Assembly: GCA_016189835.1 (NCBI GenBank)
Contig: JACPRU010000009.1
Location: forward strand, 1 to 59,739
From: Deltaproteobacteria bacterium
GTDB taxonomy: Bacteria; Desulfobacterota; Binatia; JACPRU01
Reading direction: 5' to 3'
DNA: 59,739 nt
In this document: positions 27,571 through 36,606 of the stretch, in pieces
How positions within the stretch are numbered: the first letter of the stretch is position 1
Layout: each line of letters begins with the position of its first letter
The notes under the pieces: generated by a model
Database searches by the model: none
The model's input: only the letters and a program-made list of their open reading frames with translations
Told to the model about the DNA's origin: nothing
Position numbers and translations under genes: made by a program

Positions 27571-28364
27571 TGAGCGAAGCGAGCCGCGTGGTCCGCACCG
27601 AGCAGCGGGGCAGCGCGCGTTGGATCGTGCTCGACCGCCCGGAGATCCGCAACGCCCTGTCGGCCGCGCTGGTCGCGCAGGCGCGCGACGCGTTGCGCGA
27701 GGCGGTGGCCGACCCGACGGTTCGCGCGGTGGTCGTGACCGGCGCGGGGGCGGCGTTCTCCGCGGGCGCCGACTTGAACGAGATGAAGGCGTCGCGCCAG
27801 GCCACGTTCCAGGAAAACGTCGACAACGCGCTGCAGACGTCGAGCCTCTTCTACGACATCGCCGGCTCCCCGAAGCCGGTCGTCGCCCGCGTCAACGGCG
27901 CCGCCCGGGCCGGTGCGCTCGGCATCATATGCGCCTGCGACGTCACGGTCGCGGTGCGCGGCATCTCCTTCGCCTTCACCGAGGCGCGTCTCGGCATCGC
28001 CCCGGCGATGATCTCGCCGTTCGTGATTCGCCGAATCGGCGCGGCGCGGGCGCAGCGACTGTTCCTCACCGGCGAAACCTTCGGCGCCGAGGAGGCGGAG
28101 CGTTTCGGGCTCATCGATCATCTCGTCGAGGCGGAGAAGCTCGACGAGACCGTCGAGACGGTGTGCCGCGACCTCGAGGGCTGCGGCCCGCAGGCGCTGG
28201 CCGCCGTCAAGCAGATCGTCGCCCACGTGCTCGAGGACACCGCCGAGGGAAACCGCCGCTTCACCGCCGAGATGCTCGCTCGCATGCGCGCCGGCGACGA
28301 AGGGCAGGAAGGCATGGCGGCGTTCTTCGAGAAGCGCCCGCCGCGCTGGACGCGCCGGAGCTAG
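27570..28364 (+). CDS. Enoyl-CoA hydratase/isomerase family protein
   Basis: 264 residues, crotonase fold. Start ATG overlaps the previous TGA. Motifs: WIVLDRPEIRNALSAALV, VVVTGAGAAFSAGADLNEM (oxyanion hole, about 51-69), KPVVARVNGAARAGALGIIC (second oxyanion loop; catalytic Glu position is Ala-rich) and FAFTEARLGIAPAMISPFV, which carries the second acidic residue. It resembles methylglutaconyl- and isohexenylglutaconyl-CoA hydratases (LiuC/AtuE), consistent with the carboxyltransferase gene nearby. Exact substrate cannot be fixed. Confidence 0.87.
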   Translation: MSEASRVVRTEQRGSARWIVLDRPEIRNALSAALVAQARDALREAVADPTVRAVVVTGAGAAFSAGADLNEMKASRQATFQENVDNALQTSSLFYDIAGSPKPVVARVNGAARAGALGIICACDVTVAVRGISFAFTEARLGIAPAMISPFVIRRIGAARAQRLFLTGETFGAEEAERFGLIDHLVEAEKLDETVETVCRDLEGCGPQALAAVKQIVAHVLEDTAEGNRRFTAEMLARMRAGDEGQEGMAAFFEKRPPRWTRRS

Positions 28365-28384
28365 AGGGGACGCTCGGCGGCCCG

Positions 28385-28792
28385 TCAATCGACCCGGGTC
28401 CGCAGGCGCTTGCGCTCGGCGCGGATCCGCTTGGATTCGAGCCGCCGCTCGATCGAGCCGCGCGAGGCCCGGGTCCTTCGCCGCGGCTTCGGCGCCGCGG
28501 CGACCTCGGCGAGCATCCCCCGCAGCCTCTCCAGGCAGTCGCCGCGGTTGCGCCCGCGGTCGCGATGGCGATCGCAGGCGAGCACGACCTCGCCCGCGGC
28601 GGTCACCCGCGACCCGAACCGCCGCAGGAAGCGACTGCGGACGTCCTCGGGGAGGCTCGGGCTCGCGGCCGCGGCCCAGCGCAGCACCGCCTTGCTCGAC
28701 ACCTTGTTGACCCCCTGGCCGCCCGGCCCCGAGCTGCGCACGAAGCGAAAGGCGATTTCGCGAAGCGGGATCCGGATCGTGTCGCTCACCAC
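28385..28792 (-). CDS. arfB: Peptidyl-tRNA hydrolase / ribosome rescue factor ArfB (YaeJ/ICT1)
   Basis: 135 residues from GTG at 28790-28792 (an adjacent GTG and a CTG are possible). The release-factor-type GGQ motif is RSSGPGGQGVNKVSSKAVLRW (about 20-40), and the C-terminal tail KRIRAERKRLRTRVD is strongly basic, as in ArfB, where it enters the empty mRNA channel of stalled ribosomes. It hydrolyses peptidyl-tRNA on non-stop complexes. GGAGG lies about 12 bases upstream. Convergent with the hydratase gene. Confidence 0.88.
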   Translation of the reverse strand: MVSDTIRIPLREIAFRFVRSSGPGGQGVNKVSSKAVLRWAAAASPSLPEDVRSRFLRRFGSRVTAAGEVVLACDRHRDRGRNRGDCLERLRGMLAEVAAAPKPRRRTRASRGSIERRLESKRIRAERKRLRTRVD

Positions 28793-28922
28793 CAGCAAGG
28801 CTCGCCTCCGCCGCTGACGGGAACCTCTAGCGCGCGCGGAGCCCGCGGTGAAGAGGCGGCCGGCCGGCGCGGCGGGCCTGGAGTCCTTCGCCCGCCTGAG
28901 GTAACCACGTCGGCCAACGATC

Positions 28923-30530
28923 ATGGAAAAGCTCGAGTCGAGTCTGCGCACCGGTTCCGCCGAGTTCGCCGAGAACCGGAGAAAGATGAAGGAAGAGGTC
29001 GACAAGCTCCGCGGCCGCATCGCCCGGGCGCGCGAGGGCGGGCCGCCCGAGGCGCGCCGGCGCCATACCGAGCGCGGCAAGCTCCTGGTGCGGCAGCGCA
29101 TCGAGCGGCTGATGGATCCGGGAACGCCGTTCCTCGAGCTGTCGCCGCTCGCCGCCTACGACCTGTACGACAACGACGCGCCGGCTTCGGGGCTCGTCAC
29201 CGGCCTCTGCACGATCCACGGCCGCGAGGCGGTGATCATCGCCAACGACGCCACGGTCAAGGGCGGGACGATGTATCCGATGACCGTGAAGAAGCAGCTG
29301 CGCGCGCAGCGCATCTCCATGGACAACCGGCTGCCGACCGTCTACCTCGTCGACTCCGGCGGTGCGTTTCTGCCGCTCCAGGCGGAGATCTTCGCCGACG
29401 AGAACCAGGGCGGGCAGACGTTCTACAACGAGGCGGTGATGTCCTCGATGGGCATCCCGCAGGTCGCGGCGGTGATGGGCTCGTGCACGGCGGGCGGCGC
29501 CTACGTGCCGGCGATGTGCGACGAGAACGTCATCGTCAAGCAGCAGGGCACGATCTTCCTCGGCGGGCCGCCGCTGGTGAAGGCGGCAACCGGCGAGGTC
29601 GTCACCGCCGAGGAGCTCGGCGGCGGCGACGTGCACACGCGGATCTCCGGCGTGTCCGACCATCTGGCCGAGAACGACGAGCACGCGCTGGAGATCATCC
29701 GCTCGGTGTTCGCCAACTTGCCGATGCCGAAGAAGGCGAAGCTCGAGCGCACCACCCCCGAGCCGCCCGCCTACGACCCCGAGGAGATCTACGGCCTGGT
29801 GCCGTGGGACACGCGCAAGCCCTACGAGGTGCGCGAGCTGATCGCCCGCGTCGTCGACGGCAGCCGCTTCCACGAGTTCAAGCAGCGCTACGGCACGACG
29901 CTGGTGACCGGCTGGGCGCGCATCCACGGCTACACCGTCGGTGTCCTCGCCAACAACGGCGTGCTGTTCAGCGAGTGCGCGCTGAAGGCCGCGCACTTCA
30001 TCGAGATCTGCTGCCAGCGGAAGACCCCGCTCGTCTTCCTGCAGAACATCACCGGCTACATGGTCGGGCGGAAGTACGAGCACCAGGGCATCACCAAGGA
30101 CGGCGCCAAGATGGTGCACGCCGTCTCGACCGCCCAGGTCCCCAAGTTCACCGTGATCGTCGGCGCCTCGCACGGCGCCGGCAACTACGGCATGTGCGGC
30201 CGCGCGTACCGCCCGCGGCTCTTGTTCATGTGGCCGAACAGCCGGATCTCGGTGATGGGCGGCGAGCAGGCCGCGAACACGCTCGTGCAGGTGAAGCAGG
30301 AGCAGCTCGCCAAGCAGGGCAAGACGCTCTCCAAGGAGGAGGCCGACGCGATCCTGCTGCCGGTCCTGAAGAAGTACGACGAGGAGTCGAGCGCCTACTA
30401 CTCGACGGCGCGCATCTGGGACGACGGCATTCTCGACCCGCTGGAGACCCGCGACACGCTCGGCCTGGCGATCGAGATGTCGCGCTGCGCGCCGATCCCC
30501 GACGCCAAGCACGGCGTGTTCCGGATGTGA
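28923..30530 (+). CDS. Acyl-CoA carboxylase carboxyltransferase (beta) subunit, MCC/GCC type
   Basis: 535 residues. Motifs: [58 protein letters not shown] (about 101-119), [49 protein letters not shown] and [16 protein letters not shown]. The KGGTMYP stretch is characteristic of methylcrotonyl-CoA and geranyl-CoA carboxylase beta subunits rather than propionyl-CoA carboxylase. It transfers carboxyl from biotin to the 3-methyl-branched acyl-CoA. The biotin-carrying alpha subunit is not adjacent and must be encoded elsewhere. Context with AtuA and a hydratase suggests leucine or acyclic-terpene degradation. Confidence 0.9.
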   Translation: MEKLESSLRTGSAEFAENRRKMKEEVDKLRGRIARAREGGPPEARRRHTERGKLLVRQRIERLMDPGTPFLELSPLAAYDLYDNDAPASGLVTGLCTIHGREAVIIANDATVKGGTMYPMTVKKQLRAQRISMDNRLPTVYLVDSGGAFLPLQAEIFADENQGGQTFYNEAVMSSMGIPQVAAVMGSCTAGGAYVPAMCDENVIVKQQGTIFLGGPPLVKAATGEVVTAEELGGGDVHTRISGVSDHLAENDEHALEIIRSVFANLPMPKKAKLERTTPEPPAYDPEEIYGLVPWDTRKPYEVRELIARVVDGSRFHEFKQRYGTTLVTGWARIHGYTVGVLANNGVLFSECALKAAHFIEICCQRKTPLVFLQNITGYMVGRKYEHQGITKDGAKMVHAVSTAQVPKFTVIVGASHGAGNYGMCGRAYRPRLLFMWPNSRISVMGGEQAANTLVQVKQEQLAKQGKTLSKEEADAILLPVLKKYDEESSAYYSTARIWDDGILDPLETRDTLGLAIEMSRCAPIPDAKHGVFRM

Positions 30531-30531
30531 C

Positions 30532-30556
30532 GCAGGGCTCGCGCCGCGAGCCCTGC
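30532..30556 (+). terminator. Hairpin terminator after the carboxylase gene
   Basis: GCAGGGCTCG pairs with CGAGCCCTGC around a CGCCG loop, starting one base after the carboxylase stop. No T-run follows, as is usual in GC-rich genomes, so it may work with Rho or as an mRNA end stabiliser. Confidence 0.6.
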
Positions 30557-30821
30557 ACCGACGAAACCGTTGCCCAGCGGCAACGCGCCCAGCAGCCGGC
30601 GCGGCCAGATCTCCGGTTCGCGAAGCCGCTGCGGGCCGTGAACCGCGCCGAGGCGCCGTCGACGGCGATCCCTTCCCAGCCTCCCGGGGCGTCAAAGAGC
30701 GACACGCCGGCACCGACGTGGATTGTCGCTTGAGAGCGGTCGCTCCGCGCTCGTAGCCTCCGCACATGATGAATCCACGCGCTCGTCTCACGCGACGAGC
30801 GCACGACGAAGGGAGAAGCAC
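30557..30821. other. Intergenic region, no gene recognised
   Basis: 265 bases between the carboxylase terminator and the lipid operon. No frame carries a coding-like pattern throughout. On the minus strand 30610-30720 has moderately coding-like codons but no start or stop that would define a gene. AAGGGAGAA just before 30822 is the ribosome site of the next gene; a promoter is expected here but none matches consensus clearly. Confidence 0.4.
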
Positions 30822-31433
30822 ATGGAGGGTATTGTCGGTCTCATGATCATCGCGGGCTACCTCGCACTCGAAGCGACGTCGTTCACCGTTCACGCGCTGT
30901 CGTACGGCGCTCAGGGAGCGTTCTACGTCGCGGACCAGGCTCAGCGGGCGGTCGGCGCCGGGCCGTCGGTCACCACGTTCGAGGTGGAGCTCATCGCCCC
31001 CGCGGCTGCGCCCGCGGGCGAGCGGGAAATGTTCGCGTGCGCGCGGCCGTCGTCCGATATTCCTTCCGGCGAGCGGATCCACTGCCTGAATCGCTCCTAC
31101 TTCACCAGCTTCGCGGGCTTCGCCGAACCGGATGGGAGCTCGAGCGCTTGGCGGTTCCAGGTTGCCGTCGACGATGCGCCCGCATCGGTGTGCCTCGATT
31201 TCTACGACCAGCCCGAGGTCGGGAGAGGATCGTGGTTCATCGCCGGATCCGATCCCCGGTACGGGAATTCCCTCGCCGCGCTACCCACCGTGACCAGCCG
31301 GCGGCCGCCGCTCGGCACCTTCTGTCTCTCCGGCGTCCCTTCCCCGGGTGCAGTGACCGTCGGCGGGCTCTCCTGCCCCGCCGGCAACCCATCCGCCTGC
31401 GAGTCGGCCGCCGTGGCCATGGTGCCGAAGTGA
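30822..31433 (+). CDS. Membrane-anchored secreted protein of unknown function
   Basis: 203 residues, ATG behind AAGGGAGAAGCAC. An N-terminal hydrophobic segment (IVGLMIIAGYLALEATSF) acts as signal anchor; the rest is extracytoplasmic-looking beta-rich sequence with Cys residues that could pair (about 68, 87, 126, 166, 185, 194). It begins the five-gene lipid operon: its stop overlaps the GTG of the CDP-alcohol phosphotransferase. I recognise no domain. A role as an acceptor, scaffold or cargo for the lipid made by the operon is possible, but inferred only from context. Confidence 0.65.
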   Translation: MEGIVGLMIIAGYLALEATSFTVHALSYGAQGAFYVADQAQRAVGAGPSVTTFEVELIAPAAAPAGEREMFACARPSSDIPSGERIHCLNRSYFTSFAGFAEPDGSSSAWRFQVAVDDAPASVCLDFYDQPEVGRGSWFIAGSDPRYGNSLAALPTVTSRRPPLGTFCLSGVPSPGAVTVGGLSCPAGNPSACESAAVAMVPK

Positions 31434-32113
31434 CCCGGCGCAGCGGCTCACACGTCGTCGCTTGGGCCCGTGCGTCGCTCCGCGTGACCGCGCTCCACTG
31501 GCGGCTTGCCGCATCCAACGTTCCGAACGCGATCTCGCTCGCGCGGCTGGTGGCCGCTCCGGTCTTGCTCGCCGCCGCGCTGCGCGCCCAGCAGGACCTG
31601 TTCACCTGGCTGCTGCTCGCCTGCCTGCTGAGCGACATCGCCGACGGCCTGATCGCGCGGGGCTTCGCGCTTGCCTCCGAGCTCGGCGCCCGCTTCGATT
31701 CGGCCGCCGACATGGCCGTGTTCTACGTCGCGGTCTTCGGTGTCTTCGTCTTCCAAGGCGACTTCGTATTCACGCACTGGGTGCCGATCCTCGCCGTGAT
31801 CGGCCTCTACGTCGTGGAGGTCGTCGCCGCGCTCGCGCGCTACGGCCGGATCTCCAGCTTCCACACCGTGCTGACACGGCTCTCGGCCTACGCGCAGGGA
31901 GGGTTCGTGCTGTCGCTCTTCCTCTGGGGGTATTCGCCGATGCTGTTCTGGACGGCGATCGGCCTGAGCGTGCTCGCCTACACGGAGGAGCTGGCGATCG
32001 TCTGGTTGCTTCCGCAGTGGAGGGCCGACGTGCGGGGACTCTATTGGCTGTGTCGATCGAGCGACGCGACGGTCGCCGCCTCCACCCAGCCCTGCGCGCT
32101 CGACCGGCGATGA
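31430..32113 (+). CDS. CDP-alcohol phosphatidyltransferase family protein
   Basis: 227 residues from GTG 31430, overlapping the previous stop. The complete CDP-alcohol motif is present: D69-x2-D72-G73-x2-A76-R77-x8-G86-x3-D90-x3-D94 (in SDIADGLIARGFALASELG and GARFDSAADM). Around six membrane helices are visible. The enzyme displaces CMP from CDP-diacylglycerol with a polyol, or joins two CDP-alcohols; the acceptor cannot be told. The C-terminus (about 200-227) is short and polar. Next genes make its likely substrates: phosphatidate and CDP-diacylglycerol. Confidence 0.87.
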   Translation: MTRRSGSHVVAWARASLRVTALHWRLAASNVPNAISLARLVAAPVLLAAALRAQQDLFTWLLLACLLSDIADGLIARGFALASELGARFDSAADMAVFYVAVFGVFVFQGDFVFTHWVPILAVIGLYVVEVVAALARYGRISSFHTVLTRLSAYAQGGFVLSLFLWGYSPMLFWTAIGLSVLAYTEELAIVWLLPQWRADVRGLYWLCRSSDATVAASTQPCALDRR

Positions 32114-33009
32114 CCGGCTGGCTCGCCATCGTCAACCCGCGCTCGGGCGGGGCCCGCAACTGCTCGTCGTTCCGCCGGGTCCTGCGCCTGCTCGAGCGGG
32201 TCGTCGAAGAGATCGTCTTCACCGAGCAGCCCGGCCACGCCCGTGAGCTGGCATCGCGGGCAGGACGCTACCGTGGGCTCGCCGTCGTGGGAGGGGACGG
32301 CACCTTGCACGAGGTCCTCACCGGAACCGACGGCGGCAGCCAGCGGCTCGCTCTGGTGCCGACCGGGCGCGGAAACTCGCTGGCCAGGGACCTCGGCCTC
32401 ACCAGCGCGCTGCGCGGCCTCGGCGCCATCGAGACCGACTTGACAACCCGCGTGGACCTCGTCGACGTGGTCCTCGAAGACGACAGCGGCCGACGATGCG
32501 CGTTGCGCTCGGCGAGCACGGTGGCGATCGGCTACCCGGTCGCGGTCACCGCTCGAGCGGACCGCAGCTTTCGCATGGCGGGCAGCTATTGCTACCTGGC
32601 CGCGGCGATCGTCGAATCGGTCCGCCAGCCGCGCTTCACGATCGACTGCGCGTACGACGGCGCACCGGCCGAAAGCCGGGGGTTGACCGGCCTCATCCTC
32701 AACAACACGCGGCACGTGGCGAACTTCGTCGGCTTTCCCGACGCGCGCTGCGACGATGGCCGCTTCGACGTGCTGGAGCTCGACGCCGGTTTCGTGCAGC
32801 AGAATCTGCACAACGTGTCGGCTCTGTGCGGCTCGCGGCACGCATCCTCCCCGCCACCCTTCCAGGCCCGCGCTCTCGAGGCTCGCTTGAACGAGCCGAC
32901 GAGCGTGATGGTCGACGGCCAGATCTACGCGGGCGTCACGAGCCTTCGAGCCTGCCTGATCCCGGCGGCGCTCGAATGCTCGCGCGCGGAACACGGAGCC
33001 ACGGCATGA
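32110..33009 (+). CDS. Diacylglycerol kinase catalytic-domain lipid kinase
   Basis: 299 residues, ATGA overlap with the previous gene. DAGK_cat fold: WLAIVNPRSGG (about 4-14), VVGGDGTLHEVLTG (nucleotide GGDGT at 61-65) and LVPTGRGNSLARDLGL, where the usual PxGTGN is PTGRGN. A second domain (TVAIGYPVAVTARA, GLILNNTRHVANF, CDDGRFDVLEL) matches the YegS/DagK C-terminal beta sandwich. It would phosphorylate diacylglycerol or a related lipid to the phosphatidate used by the next enzyme. Confidence 0.87.
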   Translation: MTGWLAIVNPRSGGARNCSSFRRVLRLLERVVEEIVFTEQPGHARELASRAGRYRGLAVVGGDGTLHEVLTGTDGGSQRLALVPTGRGNSLARDLGLTSALRGLGAIETDLTTRVDLVDVVLEDDSGRRCALRSASTVAIGYPVAVTARADRSFRMAGSYCYLAAAIVESVRQPRFTIDCAYDGAPAESRGLTGLILNNTRHVANFVGFPDARCDDGRFDVLELDAGFVQQNLHNVSALCGSRHASSPPPFQARALEARLNEPTSVMVDGQIYAGVTSLRACLIPAALECSRAEHGATA

Positions 33010-33740
33010 TCTCGACCTTGCTGCTCTTCACCGCCACCTCGTTCTCCGTCGGCGCGGCCGGCCTCCGCTGGGTCGACCGCCGATCGAGCCCGGAGAGGCG
33101 CCGCGAGCGGCGGGTGAAGCTCGCCGGCTACTTCGCCGTCGTCCACGCCGTGTTGTTCTGCGCCTGGCTCGGCCGCGCGGCGCTCGGCACGCTGTTCCTC
33201 GGGGTGGCGGCGGTCGGGGGAGCCGAGCTCGTCCGCGCTCACGGCTGCGGGGATCGCCGTGTGGCGATGCGCTCGCTCGCTGCGACGCTCGGCTGCTACG
33301 GCGCTCTCGCGGCCGGCCTCGTCGCCTTCGCCCTCACCTCGGCTCCGGCGTCGACGGTCTACGTCTACCTGATCGTGGCCGCCTTCGACGGCTTCAGCCA
33401 AGTCGCCGGAGAGTCGCTCGGGCGCCGCCGCCTGGCGCCGCGAGTCAGCCCGAACAAGACGATCGAGGGAGCGCTCGGCGGGCTCTTCGCCGCGGTCTCG
33501 ACCGCCGTCGCGCTGCGTTCCCTGCCCCAGCTGGACTGGGCGGCGGCCACCTCGGTGGGCGCGCTGACCGCCGCCGCCGCGCTCGGCGGCGACCTCGCCG
33601 CCTCGTGGGTGAAGAGGCGCAACGGGATCAAGGACTTCGGCACACTGCTGCCCGGTCAAGGAGGCGCGCTCGACCGTTTCGACAGCCTTCTGCTCGCCGG
33701 CTCGGCCGCACAAATGCTCTCGAGGACGATTCTGCCATGA
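33006..33740 (+). CDS. CdsA-like phosphatidate cytidylyltransferase
   Basis: 244 residues, ATGA overlap. Many membrane helices; the CTP_transf_1 signature lies at the C-terminus: SWVKRRNGIKDFGTLLPG then QGGALDRFDS (about 201-227). The family pattern is S-x-x-K-R-x4-KD-x-G-x2-(L)P-G-H-G-G-x-x-D-R-x-D; here H is Q218. PNKTIEGALGG, the upstream conserved block, is intact. Predicted reaction: CTP plus phosphatidate to CDP-diacylglycerol. At 244 residues it is a little shorter than typical CdsA (about 270-285). Confidence 0.85.
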   Translation: MISTLLLFTATSFSVGAAGLRWVDRRSSPERRRERRVKLAGYFAVVHAVLFCAWLGRAALGTLFLGVAAVGGAELVRAHGCGDRRVAMRSLAATLGCYGALAAGLVAFALTSAPASTVYVYLIVAAFDGFSQVAGESLGRRRLAPRVSPNKTIEGALGGLFAAVSTAVALRSLPQLDWAAATSVGALTAAAALGGDLAASWVKRRNGIKDFGTLLPGQGGALDRFDSLLLAGSAAQMLSRTILP

Positions 33741-34894
33741 ACGTATTCGTCACCGGCGTCACTGGCTTTCTCGGCAGCCACTTCCTGCATCGGCGGCTCG
33801 ACCGCCCGGGGCTCGCCGCCGTCTTGGTGCGGGCCGACACGGACGAGGCGGCGCGCGCACGCTTACAGCGCTCGCTGGCCGTCGCCGCCGCCGCTCACCC
33901 GCCGAGCGTCGCCGCGACACGCACTCGCGTCGCGGTCGAGCGGGGCGACGTGTCGCGCGAGGATTGCGGTCTCGAGCCGCGGCGCATCGAAGCGCTGCGT
34001 CAGGCGGGCATCGACGAGTTCTGGCATTTCGCCGCCAGCCTGGCGTTCGAGGCCCATCGGCGGGACGAGATCGCCGCGCAGAACGTCGGCGGCGCCCGAC
34101 ATGCGCTCGAGCTCGCCGCGAAGCTCGGCGCACGGCGATTCGTCCACGTATCGACCGCCTACGTCGCCGGTCGGCGTACCGGGCTCGTGCCGGAAGCGCT
34201 GCACCCCGCCGACGGCTCGTTCAACAACGTCTACGAGGAGACCAAGTGCCTGGCCGAGCACGCGATCGCCCGCGCGGCGTCGACCCGCGGAATGGACTGC
34301 CGAATTCTGCGCCCGTCAATCGTCGTCGGCTCGTCGCGCACCGGCCGCGCCGGCGGCAGCGAGAGCGGGCTCTACGGCTTCATCCGCCTGCTCGAAGAGC
34401 TGCGCCGCGCCTTGCCGAGCGGCCGCCCGCCGATCCGGCTGCTGGGAGACCCGCGGACGCCGCTCGCCTTCGTCGCCGTCGACCGCGCGGTCGACGACAT
34501 GCTCGCCCTGGCAGATCGCGGCTTTCCCGCCGGTCCCGTCCACCATCTGACCCCGCGACGCTCGATCGACGCCGCCACCGCTCTGGCGATCGTCTGCGCC
34601 GAGGTGGGCACCCCGGACGTCCGCATCGAGCCGGCGCGCCGAGGCGAGCGAACGCCGCTCGAGGCGCTGATCGACCAGCGCATGGAGTTCTACGGCGGAT
34701 ACCTGCGCGACCCCAAGGTCTTCGAGCGCTCTCCCGTCGCCGACCACGAAGTCGGCGAGGACGATCTGCGTCGCCTCACGCGGGAGTATCTGCGAGAGCT
34801 CGCGACCGCACCGGCTCGGCGAGACCCACGGTGCGCAGCAGCTTCGCGAACCGCGGTTCGGAGCGCAGGGGATCGAGCAGCGGCTCGACTTTGA
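33737..34894 (+). CDS. NAD(P)-dependent extended-SDR, thioester-reductase-like
   Basis: 385 residues, ATGA overlap. Nucleotide loop VTGVTGFLGSHFL (about 5-17); RFVHVSTAYVAGRRTG (about 134-149) with catalytic Ser, YEETKCLAEHAIA with the YxxxK pair, and RPSIVVGSSRTG. The order STAYVAG...Y-x3-K is that of the NAD_binding_4 (male-sterility / thioester reductase) group, which reduces acyl thioesters or modifies lipid-linked sugars. Last of the lipid operon, so it may tailor the acyl or head group. Its final ~39 codons overlap the 3' end of the opposing gene (34776-34894) and do not look conserved, so the natural C-terminus may have been lost. Confidence 0.82.
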   Translation: MNVFVTGVTGFLGSHFLHRRLDRPGLAAVLVRADTDEAARARLQRSLAVAAAAHPPSVAATRTRVAVERGDVSREDCGLEPRRIEALRQAGIDEFWHFAASLAFEAHRRDEIAAQNVGGARHALELAAKLGARRFVHVSTAYVAGRRTGLVPEALHPADGSFNNVYEETKCLAEHAIARAASTRGMDCRILRPSIVVGSSRTGRAGGSESGLYGFIRLLEELRRALPSGRPPIRLLGDPRTPLAFVAVDRAVDDMLALADRGFPAGPVHHLTPRRSIDAATALAIVCAEVGTPDVRIEPARRGERTPLEALIDQRMEFYGGYLRDPKVFERSPVADHEVGEDDLRRLTREYLRELATAPARRDPRCAAASRTAVRSAGDRAAARL

Positions 34895-36482
34895 GGCGCG
34901 TCAGGAAGCCCGAGCGCTCCTCGCACGCCTGCTCGGCGAGGTCGAGCGCCGCCTCCAGCTCGCCGAGCCCGATGTGGACGGCGCACGCATACGCCGCCGA
35001 GACCGGACGCTCCTTGGAGAGCGCCTTCAGGCTGCGTAGGAACTTCCGCGCTTCGCTGCGCCTTCCCGCCAGCGCATGAGCGTAGCCGAGCAGCGCGAGC
35101 GGCGTGAGGTCCGCCGGCGCCAGCTGCCGCGCGCGCTCGAGCGCCGCGATCGCCTCGTCGTACAACGATCTCTGCAGGCAAGCCATGCCGAGGCAGGTAT
35201 GCGCGAGCGGAAAGCTCGCATCGAGCTCGAGCGTGCGCCGTAGCCGCTCGATCGCCGCTTCGTACTGACGCGCCTCGTAGAGCGCGAGCCCGATCTGCGT
35301 GCCGACCAGCACGGACAGCGGATCGAGCCGCTCGGCGGCTCGCAGCTCGCGCGAAGCCTCGTCACGGCGCGCGAGCAGCGAAAGGAACACGCCATACCAC
35401 TGGTGGGCGATCACGCAGTTCGGCCCGAGCTCGACCGCGCGCCCGAATTCCCGCTCGGCGTTTTCCCAGTCCCAATCGTAGAGGTAGCTGACTTCCGCCA
35501 GCAGGGCGTGAGCCTCGGGCAGCGTCTCCTCGAGCTCGATCGCCTTCTGCGCGGCCTCCCTGGCCTTGGGGTAGACGCTCATCGGCGGCGCGGCCCCGTA
35601 GTAGGCGAGCAGGTTGTAGTAGTCGGCGAGGCCGGTGTGGGGCAGCGCGGATCTCGGGTCGAAAGCCGCCGCGCGCTCGAAGCTGGAAAACGCCCGGCCG
35701 AACGCCTCCGGCGTCCGCTTGTTCAGCCAGAACCGACCGTACAGGTAGGCCTCGTACGCCTCCGCGTTCGTCTCACGGCGACCGCGTGGAGCGACGTGCG
35801 GCGCGAGCGCGACGCGGATCTTCTGCGCGATCGTCGCCGCGACTTCGTGCTGCAGGGCGAGCAGATCGCCGAGATCGCGATCGTAGGTCTCGGCCCACAG
35901 CTCGCTCTGATCCTTCACCTGGATCAGGTGAGCCGTCACCCGCAGGCGGCGGTTCCCGCGCCGAGCACTGCCGCCGACCAGGTAGTCGACGCCGAGCTCG
36001 CGGCCGATCTCGTCGGCACGCTTCTTCGTCCCCTTGTACGCCATGGCGGACTGGCGGGCGATCACCCCGAGGCGCTCGGGATTCAGCCGGCCGAGCTCGA
36101 CGATCATCTCCTCGGTGATGCCGTCGCTCAGGTACTCGTGCTCCGGCTCGCGGCTCCAGTTTTCGATCGGCAGCACGGCGATCATGGTGCGCCGTTGCCG
36201 CGGGGCCCGCTCGAGGTCGGAGCGCCGCGCCTTCCACCACGCGTCGAGCTCCGACCGATACGCGTACACCGAGCCGAGCCGCTGATGGAGATGGCGGTGC
36301 ACGGGCAGGCCTTCGCTCTTTTCCCAACGCTGGACGGTGCGGACTTCCCGGCGAAGCTGAGCGGCGATCTCCTTCCAGGAGTCGAGGCGGTCCGCGTCCG
36401 CGGAACCGGGCGTGGCTGGGGCGCCGCCCGCCGCCGTCCTTCGGTCTGCGCCGCCCACGGGGGGGATCATCGCAAAAAGCAT
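34776..36482 (-). CDS. HTH / TolB-like / TPR regulator
   Basis: 568 residues. An N-terminal MerR/excisionase-like DNA-binding domain is seen at about 32-85 (LDSWKEIAAQLRREVRTVQ, RWEKSEGLPVHRH, YRSELDAWW). From about 98 a FlgO/TolB-like module follows (IAVLPIENWSREPEHEYLSD, VDYLVGGSARRGNRRLRVT, TYDRDLGDLLALQHEVA), and from about 250 a series of TPR repeats (LPHTGLADYYNLLAYYG, LPEAHALLAEVSYLYDWDW, FPLAHTCLGMACL). No membrane segment is evident. This architecture is common in Acidobacteria and some deltaproteobacterial groups; the ligands are unknown. Divergent from the GNAT-like gene. ATGs at 36482 and 36470 are both possible. Confidence 0.83.
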   Translation of the reverse strand: MLFAMIPPVGGADRRTAAGGAPATPGSADADRLDSWKEIAAQLRREVRTVQRWEKSEGLPVHRHLHQRLGSVYAYRSELDAWWKARRSDLERAPRQRRTMIAVLPIENWSREPEHEYLSDGITEEMIVELGRLNPERLGVIARQSAMAYKGTKKRADEIGRELGVDYLVGGSARRGNRRLRVTAHLIQVKDQSELWAETYDRDLGDLLALQHEVAATIAQKIRVALAPHVAPRGRRETNAEAYEAYLYGRFWLNKRTPEAFGRAFSSFERAAAFDPRSALPHTGLADYYNLLAYYGAAPPMSVYPKAREAAQKAIELEETLPEAHALLAEVSYLYDWDWENAEREFGRAVELGPNCVIAHQWYGVFLSLLARRDEASRELRAAERLDPLSVLVGTQIGLALYEARQYEAAIERLRRTLELDASFPLAHTCLGMACLQRSLYDEAIAALERARQLAPADLTPLALLGYAHALAGRRSEARKFLRSLKALSKERPVSAAYACAVHIGLGELEAALDLAEQACEERSGFLTRLKVEPLLDPLRSEPRFAKLLRTVGLAEPVRSRALADTPA

Positions 36483-36606
36483 TCGTCGGGGTCAAAGCGC
36501 CCTGCCGGGCCTGCCGGGCGCCCGGCGTGACAGCCCCGCGCCTTCGGAGGTATGGAGCGCCCTGGCCGCCGGAAGGGGGTGGCCGCCGTTCGCCTTCGGT
36601 GCGACC

